A DNA stretch of 6,707 nt from an uncultured Clostridia bacterium (GTDB lineage: Bacteria; Bacillota; Clostridia; Christensenellales; UBA1242), in the NCBI GenBank assembly GCA_934771675.1, contig CAKVMF010000050.1:1-6707 (forward strand). Direction: 5' to 3'. A program made the translations under genes and the position numbers. Positions 1 through 5,165 of the stretch are shown in pieces. Below the pieces are notes generated by a model. That model saw nothing but the letters and a program-made list of their open reading frames with translations. It did not search any database and had not been told where the DNA came from. The stretch's first letter is position 1. The number at the start of each line of letters is the position of its first letter.

Positions 1-2
1 TT

Positions 3-2387
3 ACTTACTCTTACTATCAACCATTAACAAATTATTACACCTACACTCCATCTGCAAGATTTAGAACAGAATTTTTGAAAAGAGGACACGTTGTTGCTGC
101 AAAGGGTTTGTTTTCTGAAAGCAAATACCCAACAGCAATCAAACAAAACGATTCAAAACAAGTTGTTTTTTATAGAGAAAAAATTGAAAATATTGACGTT
201 GGTGAAGCTTCTGAAGCTTACAAATTAACTTGGGAAAATGATCCATTCCAAAAACAATCCGTTTGGACAAGAATAAAAATGTTCTTCAAGGTTATATTCG
301 ATCCTGAAAGTTTGATGCCGCATTTTTATCTAAATGAAGATGCAATCAAACAAGCTTATCAGTCTGAAATTGATGATGTTTTAACCTTAAACAACGGAAA
401 GATGAGAATAGGTTATATGATGAGTTCACAGTTTCCACTAGACTTTTTGACGGAAGCTGTAAGCGAAAGTAAATATGAAGGTGTAAATCTTCAAAATATT
501 TATGACATAAAAAAGATTAACTTCTTAATTTTAGTTGGAAGCACGCTGATTTTAATTAAAGTTTCAATTAATGCGATTTTTGCACTTATTGAACGTGCTT
601 ATGATATGATGATACTGTTTATGTATTATCCAACAGCATGTGCAACGCTTCCATTAACCGACAAGGGTTACAAGCGATGGTCATCGCTATACTTCTCAAA
701 ATTATTCTCAACTTATGGTTTGGTTTTGGGGATAAACTTTGTGTTCTTGCTGTTTCCAGTTATTCAATCTATTGAATTTTTCCAACCATCAGATATTGCT
801 AGAACAAAGAGTTTGCACCGATTTGGTGCATTATTCTTTGCATTTACCGACGTAAATGGAATCACAAGAATGCTTAACTTTGCATTTTCAATCATGATGG
901 AACTTGTTGCTTTAACAATGATTCAAAAAGTGCCTGCGATGATATCTTCATTTGTTGCAAATTCAGGTGGTTCAGTTGATGATGTCACAGCAAGTGATGC
1001 ATCTTCACAAGTTTACACAGAATGGTTCGGTTTGTCAAAAGACAATAAAGGTAAGGTTTGGAAAGGGTTGGAAATTTCAGCCACATTAATTCCTTATGTT
1101 GGTCAGGGTATGAGAGCTTGGCAACATAGAGATAAAATTAAAAAGACAGCATATCTTTTGACTCACAAGAAAGAAGCTGCTTTGAAGTTTATGAAGGCTC
1201 ACGCTCCAATGAGTAGTGTTGTTAGGGAAGGTCAAGATAAAGCCTTTTTGATGAAAAAGAAAAAAGCAAAGAGAGATGCTGAAAAAGAACTTGAAGAAAA
1301 AATGAGTCGTGCAACAACTGAAGGTGCAAAAAGTGGCGATGCAAACAAGGATGAAAAGAAAAATGAAGTTCAGTCTGCACTTGATGCTTATATCAAAAAA
1401 GACACTGAATATACAAAATCTCTTGATTTTGATCCAAATACTGGTGCAAACAAAGTGCGTGCAGCTGAAGAATCAAAGATTCAATCAGAAAGAGCTCAAG
1501 GTTTAAGAAGCTCAAGAGATGACGAAGATGAAAATGATTCACAAGGCGGCAGTGGCGACGATACACCAGACTTTGAATCAATGACAAAACAAGAAATTAA
1601 AAATTACATCAAAGACACAAAGAATCAAAACAGAAACATTAATGATGATGCAAAAGCAAAAAAAGGCAATTCATTTGGACGTAAAGAAAACTTCATGAGC
1701 GGTGAGCAAAAAGAAAAACGTGAAAAAAATGAAAGAAATCTTTTAAGGGCAAAAGAGGCACTTAAAAATGCAAAAACTGAAGCTAAAGGTTTAGGAAAGG
1801 CTAAACGAACTAGCAGAAGGTTACAAGCAAAGATAGATAAAGGCAAAGAGCTTACTGAAGAAGAACAGCAACAAAAGATTGATGCTGAAAACAAAATTGA
1901 CACAGTAAATGATAGAAAACAACGTTCAACTGACAGAAAAACAGAAGAGAAAAACAAGCAAAAATCTGCAAAAGAAGCTCAAAAAGCTCGTGAAAAAGCT
2001 AAAAAACAAGAACATAAGGATTACTTGATGTTTACTGGGAAAGGTGCTTTGAATGCTATTAGACGCAATTCAAGAATGTATGAAATCACTTCAAATATTG
2101 AAGATTTAAAGACACAATTGGCACAAAAAGGTATTAGTCAAGACGTTTCTTCAATGAGCGATGAAGAAGTAAAAGCTCTTGGCGAAAACGAAGATCAACA
2201 AAAGATTATTGATGCATTTATAAGCGAGAGAAATAAAATGAACAACTTGCTTAAGATGCAATCAAATGAGTATAATGCAAAAGCTCAAGTTGATTCACAT
2301 AATCGTGAGTATAAAAATATTGATGTTGCGGGCAAGGGCAGATCTCATAAAAATAAGAGATTAACTCAAAAATACTCTGATTTTTAA
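3..2387 (+). CDS. Partial VirB6/TrbL-like polytopic membrane protein with long Lys/Glu-rich helical tail (5' end outside window)
   Basis: The frame is open from the left edge, so the true start lies upstream. The first possible start codon, TTG at 75, has no Shine-Dalgarno and coding continues before it (a Tyr-rich stretch at 6-44). Numbering from that TTG, residues 1-145 are soluble. Hydrophobic helices lie near 149-171, 176-192, 211-230 and 268-290. The segment around 184-230, with the YYPTACATLPL motif followed by charged residues and a Tyr/Gly/Leu-rich helix, resembles from memory the VirB6/TrbL-like proteins of mycoplasma integrative elements (Mbov_0396 type), which form the inner-membrane channel of a type IV secretion apparatus. 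From about 350 to 770 the chain is very rich in Lys, Glu, Gln and Ala and probably helical or coiled coil, with an acidic Ser/Asp/Gly patch near 480-500. The frame stops at an in-frame TAA but continues open beyond it. Membrane protein with a long tail is well supported; the secretion role is inference. Confidence 0.6.
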   Translation, partial: TYSYYQPLTNYYTYTPSARFRTEFLKRGHVVAAKGLFSESKYPTAIKQNDSKQVVFYREKIENIDVGEASEAYKLTWENDPFQKQSVWTRIKMFFKVIFDPESLMPHFYLNEDAIKQAYQSEIDDVLTLNNGKMRIGYMMSSQFPLDFLTEAVSESKYEGVNLQNIYDIKKINFLILVGSTLILIKVSINAIFALIERAYDMMILFMYYPTACATLPLTDKGYKRWSSLYFSKLFSTYGLVLGINFVFLLFPVIQSIEFFQPSDIARTKSLHRFGALFFAFTDVNGITRMLNFAFSIMMELVALTMIQKVPAMISSFVANSGGSVDDVTASDASSQVYTEWFGLSKDNKGKVWKGLEISATLIPYVGQGMRAWQHRDKIKKTAYLLTHKKEAALKFMKAHAPMSSVVREGQDKAFLMKKKKAKRDAEKELEEKMSRATTEGAKSGDANKDEKKNEVQSALDAYIKKDTEYTKSLDFDPNTGANKVRAAEESKIQSERAQGLRSSRDDEDENDSQGGSGDDTPDFESMTKQEIKNYIKDTKNQNRNINDDAKAKKGNSFGRKENFMSGEQKEKREKNERNLLRAKEALKNAKTEAKGLGKAKRTSRRLQAKIDKGKELTEEEQQQKIDAENKIDTVNDRKQRSTDRKTEEKNKQKSAKEAQKAREKAKKQEHKDYLMFTGKGALNAIRRNSRMYEITSNIEDLKTQLAQKGISQDVSSMSDEEVKALGENEDQQKIIDAFISERNKMNNLLKMQSNEYNAKAQVDSHNREYKNIDVAGKGRSHKNKRLTQKYSDF
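2385..2387 (+). other. In-frame TAA interrupting one long coding frame
   Basis: The codon sequence is GAT TTT TAA GAG TCG GAG. Both flanks are in the same frame and have the same charged, helical composition, so one base substitution of a sense codon (for example CAA, GAA or AAA) would explain the break; no indel is needed. The alternatives are a real natural stop, stop read-through, strain variation or an assembly error. Confidence 0.6.
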
Positions 2388-2789
2388 GAGTCGGAGCAAA
2401 AGCTTGATGATGTCAAAAAGCGAATTGCAGAAATTGACAATGAAGGTGTCAATGGTGAAAATTACAAAGAGTATCAAAAGTTGCAAATGATGAAATCTCA
2501 ATTGGTTCAACATATCAATGAATCTAACACTTGGGATTATCAACAGGCCAATGGAAAAGCTCTCAGAAAAGAAAAAAAGAAACAAATAAAAGAAAATTAC
2601 AAAAACAATAAACGCCAAACAAAAGCAGATGAAAACATAGGCGATATGGGCTACAGCAGAGAATATATGGAAAGTCTAAATAGTGAAGCTGAAAGACTTA
2701 AAAATCATAAAAACGTTATTCAAAAAGTAGCTGGAAAGATAAAAAAGACAATAGATAATAGAAAGAAAAAGAAAAATGAGAAAAAATAA
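2388..2789 (+). CDS. In-frame continuation of the upstream gene after a TAA stop (133 codons, charged helical tail)
   Basis: Reading on in the same frame directly after the TAA at 2385-2387 gives 133 sense codons before the TAA at 2787-2789. The composition (Lys, Glu, Gln, Asn; helix-forming; no membrane segment) matches the C-terminal half of the upstream protein. It begins ESEQKLDDVKKRIAEID and ends in a run of Lys/Arg/Asn. The first in-frame starts are TTG 2481, ATG 2487 and ATG 2490, and none has a recognisable Shine-Dalgarno. No promoter or terminator lies between the two parts; the first terminator comes after 2789. I therefore read this as the severed or read-through C-terminus of the upstream protein rather than an independent gene. 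An independent protein of about 100 residues starting at 2481-2490 remains possible. Confidence 0.5.
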   Translation, partial: ESEQKLDDVKKRIAEIDNEGVNGENYKEYQKLQMMKSQLVQHINESNTWDYQQANGKALRKEKKKQIKENYKNNKRQTKADENIGDMGYSREYMESLNSEAERLKNHKNVIQKVAGKIKKTIDNRKKKKNEKK

Positions 2790-2843
2790 ATCTGCTAGTT
2801 TTAAGTAAAATAAATTTTCGACAAGATAATATATTTGTTTTTT

Positions 2844-2876
2844 AAAGACAAGATAAGAAATCTTGTCTTTTTTTTT
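2844..2876 (+). terminator. Rho-independent terminator after the TrbL-like gene
   Basis: An 11-bp perfect stem pairs AAAGACAAGAT (2844-2854) with ATCTTGTCTTT (2860-2870) around an AAGAA loop. A T-run continues to 2876. It lies 55 bases after the second stop codon and before lspA, so it probably ends the upstream transcript. Confidence 0.85.
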
Positions 2877-2891
2877 GCAATGTGTTAGAAT
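2863..2891 (+). promoter_or_regulatory. Probable sigma-A promoter of lspA-rluD, overlapping the terminator
   Basis: An extended -10, TG-T-TAGAAT, has its hexamer at 2886-2891. It is preceded at 17 bases by TTGTCT (2863-2868), which matches four of six positions of TTGACA. The -35 lies inside the right arm of the preceding terminator. Transcription would start near 2898, giving a leader of only about 15 bases. Confidence 0.5.
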
Positions 2892-2912
2892 TAATATGTT
2901 ATAGGAGAACAT

Positions 2913-3389
2913 ATGATTCTTGGTTTTATATTTGCTGGAGTTTCAATTATTCTTGATCAAATAACAAAATATTTTGCTTTTGGAAAAAATCCAGTATCTA
3001 TTATTGGTGATGTTCTTTGGTTTCAAAGCACTCTGAACACGGGTGTAGCTTTTGGCATGTTCCAAAATATTAGTGCGCTTTTTATCACAATATCAAGTCT
3101 TGCAAGTGTGCTATTTGGTTGGCTTATCATCACAAAAAAACACTTTACATCAAAAACTGAAAAAATAAGTTTAGGGCTCATTTTGGGTGGAACAATTTCA
3201 AACTTACTTGACAGAATCTTTATTGGTGGAGTAAGAGATTTCATTTATTTAAAATCAATCAATTTTGCAATTTTTAATGTTGCCGATATGGCTGTTGTTT
3301 GCGGTGCAATTATCTTTTGTGCATACTTTTTGTTTAAGTCAAACAAAAAGCAACAAAATCAAACTGATAACAAAAAGGAAGAAAAATGA
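2913..3389 (+). CDS. lspA: Lipoprotein signal peptidase (signal peptidase II)
   Basis: This membrane aspartyl protease removes the signal peptide from prolipoproteins after diacylglyceryl transfer to the lipobox cysteine. The 158-residue length is normal for the family. Family landmarks are present in order: LDQITKY with Asp15 and Lys19 in the first helix; NTGVAFGMF at 42-50; ISNLLDR at 95-101; VRDF with Asp109; and FNVADM with Asn122 and Asp125. Asp109 and Asp125 fit the catalytic pair. Four hydrophobic segments lie near 3-21, 54-74, 86-104 and 118-142, and the Lys/Gln-rich C-terminus (143-158) should be cytoplasmic. ATG 2913 is preceded by AGGAG (2903-2907) with five bases of spacing. The stop overlaps the start of the next gene by four bases, indicating translational coupling. 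Confidence 0.96.
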   Translation: MILGFIFAGVSIILDQITKYFAFGKNPVSIIGDVLWFQSTLNTGVAFGMFQNISALFITISSLASVLFGWLIITKKHFTSKTEKISLGLILGGTISNLLDRIFIGGVRDFIYLKSINFAIFNVADMAVVCGAIIFCAYFLFKSNKKQQNQTDNKKEEK

Positions 3390-4297
3390 TAGAACTTACA
3401 TCTGAAATTGAAGTTGAGGGTTTGGATGACAAGATTAGACTTGATAAATTTCTAACGGAAGAAACTGGTTGGAGTAGGTCACAAATAAAACTTCAACTTG
3501 ATGCTGGAAAGGCTATTGTTAATGGAAAACCGCAAAAAGCAGGTTTTTTGGTTAAAAATAATGACAAAATATGTCTTTTTTTCACGAAAGAGATATTAAA
3601 TCTTAATGCAGAAGCTGAAGATATTCCGCTTGATATTGTTTACGAAGATAACGATATTGCAATTATAAATAAGCCACAAGGTATGGTTGTGCATCCAGCA
3701 CCTGGGGCATATAGCCACACACTTGTTAATGCACTTTTGTTTCATTTTGACAGTTTGAGCAATGGATCAGATAAAATTAGACCGGGAATTGTTCACAGAA
3801 TAGATAAAGACACTTCTGGACTTTTGGTTGTTGCAAAAAATGACAAAGCACATGAAAGTTTGGCAAAGCAGATTGCAGAACATACATGCTTTAGGCATTA
3901 CTTGGCGTTGGTTGAAGGAAATATAAAAACCGATTCCGGAACGATAGATACATTTATTTCTAGAAACCCAAATGACAGAAAGCAAATGGCTGTTGCAGAC
4001 ACCGGAAAGCGTGCAATTACGCACTACTATGTCAGACATAGGTATGGAAATTTCACACTTGTGGAGTTTGTTTTGGAAACTGGACGAACACATCAAATTC
4101 GTGTTCATTCAAAATATATTGGTCATCCAATTGTGGGGGACAAAACATATGGTTCAAAGAATCAAAAGTTCAATTTAGATGGTCAACTTTTACATGCATA
4201 CAAACTTGAACTTACGCATCCTGCAACAAATGAAAGAATGACCTTTGAAACAAAACTCCCAGACTACTTTGAAAATGTTTTAAAAAAACTCAACTAG
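3386..4297 (+). CDS. rluD: RluA/RluD-family 23S rRNA pseudouridine synthase
   Basis: This enzyme isomerises uridine to pseudouridine in RNA, probably large-subunit rRNA. The 303-residue protein starts with an S4-like RNA-binding domain (about 18-62, RLDKFLTEETGWSRSQIK) followed by the catalytic domain. The family signature HRIDKDTSGLLVVAKN lies at 137-152, and Asp140 in HRID is the expected catalytic nucleophile. Also typical are INKPQGMVVHPAPG (94-107), GRTHQIRVHSKYIGHPIVGD (243-262) and LLHAYKLELTHP (268-279). AAGGAAG (3375-3381), inside the lspA coding end, serves as ribosome-binding site. The ATGA overlap and lspA-rluD order are common in Bacillota. The family is certain. The precise target (RluD-type helix 69 or another uridine) cannot be read from sequence, as Bacillota paralogues such as YlyB and YjbO look alike. 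Confidence 0.93.
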   Translation: MIELTSEIEVEGLDDKIRLDKFLTEETGWSRSQIKLQLDAGKAIVNGKPQKAGFLVKNNDKICLFFTKEILNLNAEAEDIPLDIVYEDNDIAIINKPQGMVVHPAPGAYSHTLVNALLFHFDSLSNGSDKIRPGIVHRIDKDTSGLLVVAKNDKAHESLAKQIAEHTCFRHYLALVEGNIKTDSGTIDTFISRNPNDRKQMAVADTGKRAITHYYVRHRYGNFTLVEFVLETGRTHQIRVHSKYIGHPIVGDKTYGSKNQKFNLDGQLLHAYKLELTHPATNERMTFETKLPDYFENVLKKLN

Positions 4298-4312
4298 AAT
4301 AAGTTTAGTTTT
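4285..4312 (+). terminator. Weak candidate terminator at the end of rluD
   Basis: AAAACT (4285-4290) pairs with AGTTTT (4307-4312). After one mismatch, AACT (4292-4295) pairs with AGTT (4302-4305), leaving an AGAATA loop. The left arm lies in the last rluD codons. The stem is AT-rich and the T-tract short, so it may terminate only partially. The A-run on the left could make it act in both directions. Confidence 0.35.
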
Positions 4313-4321
4313 GTTATATAT

Positions 4322-4350
4322 TTGACATAAAAATGGCATAAATTTATAAT
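4322..4350 (+). promoter_or_regulatory. Perfect-consensus sigma-A promoter
   Basis: TTGACA (4322-4327) and TATAAT (4345-4350) are exact consensus hexamers with the optimal 17-base spacing. Transcription should start near 4357, just before the ribosome-binding site. No operator-like repeat is evident, which fits strong constitutive expression of the two small membrane proteins. Confidence 0.85.
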
Positions 4351-4360
4351 ATATATGGTT

Positions 4361-4366
4361 AGGAGG
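4361..4366 (+). promoter_or_regulatory. Strong ribosome-binding site AGGAGG
   Basis: AGGAGG is a full match to the anti-Shine-Dalgarno core. It lies eight bases before ATG 4375 and fixes that start. Confidence 0.85.
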
Positions 4367-4374
4367 AAAAAATT

Positions 4375-4710
4375 ATGACAACAAATAAAAATCAAAAACA
4401 AACTTCATCAACAACCACAACAACCACAACAACAAAAAAATCAGGAACTAGTTTCAGTTACATTATCAACATTTTGTCATATGTTGCTGTTTGTGTTGGT
4501 GGTATTGGATTGTTTTTGGCTATGGTTCTTAGCAAATGCGGTGTGAATGCATCATTCACTTCAGCACTTCAAGCAATTGCAAATGCAGTTGGTTGGTCAA
4601 TTCTATGTGTGCTTTCATTCAACTATATCAAACGTAGAAAAAAAGTTTGGATGTGGGTTGTTTGGGCAATCGCAATTGTTATGATTATTATCGGTATTAT
4701 TTTGGTTTAG
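4375..4710 (+). CDS. Small membrane protein of unknown function, Ser/Thr-rich N-terminus and three membrane helices
   Basis: I do not recognise this 111-residue protein. Residues 1-27 are polar and include eight consecutive threonines (13-20) followed by KK. Hydrophobic helices lie near 28-52 (Gly/Val/Leu-rich), 62-84 and 91-111. The last starts with VWMWVVW and ends at the C-terminus. The basic KRRKK loop at 86-90 and the Lys residues before helix 1 predict, by the positive-inside rule, a cytoplasmic N-terminus and an outside C-terminus. There is no cleavable signal peptide, lipobox or enzyme motif. The perfect promoter and AGGAGG site imply abundant product. The next small membrane protein follows with its ATG nine bases after this stop, so the two probably act together. 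A role in envelope or stress function would be a guess. Confidence 0.8.
   Translation: MTTNKNQKQTSSTTTTTTTTKKSGTSFSYIINILSYVAVCVGGIGLFLAMVLSKCGVNASFTSALQAIANAVGWSILCVLSFNYIKRRKKVWMWVVWAIAIVMIIIGIILV
4411..4434 (+). repeat. ACA/ACC threonine-codon tract
   Basis: Eight consecutive Thr codons (ACA ACC ACA ACA ACC ACA ACA ACA) form an imperfect 9-base tandem pattern with unit ACAACCACA, encoding the Thr run at residues 13-20. Length changes by slippage would keep the frame if they occur in whole codons. Confidence 0.7.
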
Positions 4711-4711
4711 C

Positions 4712-4718
4712 AGGTGAT
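4712..4718 (+). promoter_or_regulatory. Ribosome-binding site AGGTGAT deciding the start at 4720
   Basis: AGGTGAT matches the 3' part of the ideal AGGAGGTGAT site and lies one base before ATG 4720, with GG to ATG spacing of five. The GTG at 4714 is inside this site, so it is not the start codon. Confidence 0.65.
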
Positions 4719-4719
4719 T

Positions 4720-5037
4720 ATGAACAAGAAGGATATTCTTAAAGTTTTGGACATTTCAAGTTTGGTTACACTTTTGATTGCAACTGGACTTGCGGTTTTG
4801 TTTGAGTTTACAGGCAAAAGCTTGATTATGAAATATTCAATCATTTTCTGGACAGCAGGATTTTTGATTGCAATTGTGTTTTATTCACTCAAACTGGGGT
4901 TTTCTGCGCAAAAAAAGGCTGATGGAGAACCTGGTCCATTTGAACTTGAAAAGAGTGAAAAAGTTGGGCTGATTGTTAAAATTGTTTTGGTTAGTTTGGC
5001 TTTTGTATTTTCTTGTATCGTTTTGATTATGTATTAA
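4720..5037 (+). CDS. Small three-helix membrane protein of unknown function
   Basis: I do not recognise this 105-residue protein. Predicted membrane helices lie near 11-31, 38-58 and 82-104, and the C-terminus (CIVLIMY) sits in or at the membrane. The N-terminal MNKKDILK and the Lys/Glu-rich loop 59-81 (including AQKKADGEPGPFELEKSEK) should be cytoplasmic, giving N-in/C-out topology as in its upstream partner. The Gly-Pro-Gly-Pro stretch near 69-73 marks a flexible turn. I prefer ATG 4720 over GTG 4714 because the latter lies inside the Shine-Dalgarno. The gene starts nine bases after the previous stop, has no promoter of its own and ends just before a terminator, so it forms a two-gene unit with its neighbour. 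No catalytic motif is visible. Confidence 0.78.
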   Translation: MNKKDILKVLDISSLVTLLIATGLAVLFEFTGKSLIMKYSIIFWTAGFLIAIVFYSLKLGFSAQKKADGEPGPFELEKSEKVGLIVKIVLVSLAFVFSCIVLIMY

Positions 5038-5044
5038 ACAAAGA

Positions 5045-5071
5045 AAAGGCTATGTTTCATAGTCTTTTTTT
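5045..5071 (+). terminator. Rho-independent terminator of the small membrane protein pair
   Basis: AAAGGCTATG (5045-5054) pairs with CATAGTCTTT (5058-5067), a 10-bp stem with one G-T wobble and a TTT loop. The T-run extends through 5071. It starts eight bases after the stop codon and separates this unit from tig. Confidence 0.85.
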
Positions 5072-5101
5072 ATGCACAAACAAGCATATATTGATGTTTA
5101 T

Positions 5102-5117
5102 AACCTTGACAAAGGTT
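5102..5117. promoter_or_regulatory. Inverted repeat over the tig -35 box, candidate operator
   Basis: AACCTT-GACA-AAGGTT is a perfect 6-bp inverted repeat with a 4-base centre, and the -35 hexamer TTGACA lies inside it. Its position suggests a repressor site, but it matches neither CIRCE nor the CtsR heptad repeat, so no regulator is assigned. Confidence 0.4.
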
Positions 5118-5134
5118 GTTATTTTTATTACAAT
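5106..5134 (+). promoter_or_regulatory. Sigma-A promoter of tig (and probably clpP)
   Basis: TTGACA (5106-5111) is an exact consensus -35. TACAAT (5129-5134) matches five of six -10 positions, and the spacing is 17 bases. Transcription should start near 5141, leaving a leader of about 25 bases before ATG 5166. Confidence 0.8.
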
Positions 5135-5141
5135 AAGTAAT
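5127..5141. repeat. Small inverted repeat over the tig -10 and start site
   Basis: ATTAC (5127-5131) and GTAAT (5137-5141) are inverted around AATAA. The element covers the -10 box and the predicted transcription start. Short AT-rich palindromes occur by chance, so its role is uncertain. Confidence 0.3.
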
Positions 5142-5153
5142 GTAACAAAAAAT

Positions 5154-5158
5154 AGGAG
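5154..5158 (+). promoter_or_regulatory. Ribosome-binding site deciding the tig start
   Basis: AGGAG lies seven bases before ATG 5166. The frame is open back to 5013, but that extension would run through the terminator and promoter, so ATG 5166 is the start. Confidence 0.85.
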
Positions 5159-5165
5159 AATTACG

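Noticed and set aside
75..77. TTG as start codon of the large membrane protein
   Set aside because: The same frame is open to the left edge with protein-like sequence and there is no Shine-Dalgarno before the TTG, so the gene begins outside the window.
2481..2789. Independent small gene with a TTG/ATG start at 2481-2490
   Set aside because: No ribosome-binding site or promoter precedes it, and its frame is open back to the TAA at 2385 with the same composition. I treat it as the rest of the upstream protein, though this is not proven.
3767..4108. Minus-strand open frame inside rluD
   Set aside because: It is antisense to the conserved catalytic domain, with no Shine-Dalgarno or recognisable motifs.
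4714..4716. GTG start for the second small membrane protein
   Set aside because: The GTG lies within the AGGTGAT Shine-Dalgarno; ATG 4720 fits the spacing better.
5100..5122. CIRCE or CtsR operator upstream of tig
   Set aside because: The palindrome lacks the TTAGCACTC-N9-GAGTGCTAA layout of CIRCE and the direct heptad repeat of CtsR sites.
5013..5165. N-terminal extension of trigger factor to 5013
   Set aside because: It would overlap the previous gene and run through a terminator and promoter; ATG 5166 has a good ribosome-binding site and gives the normal family length.
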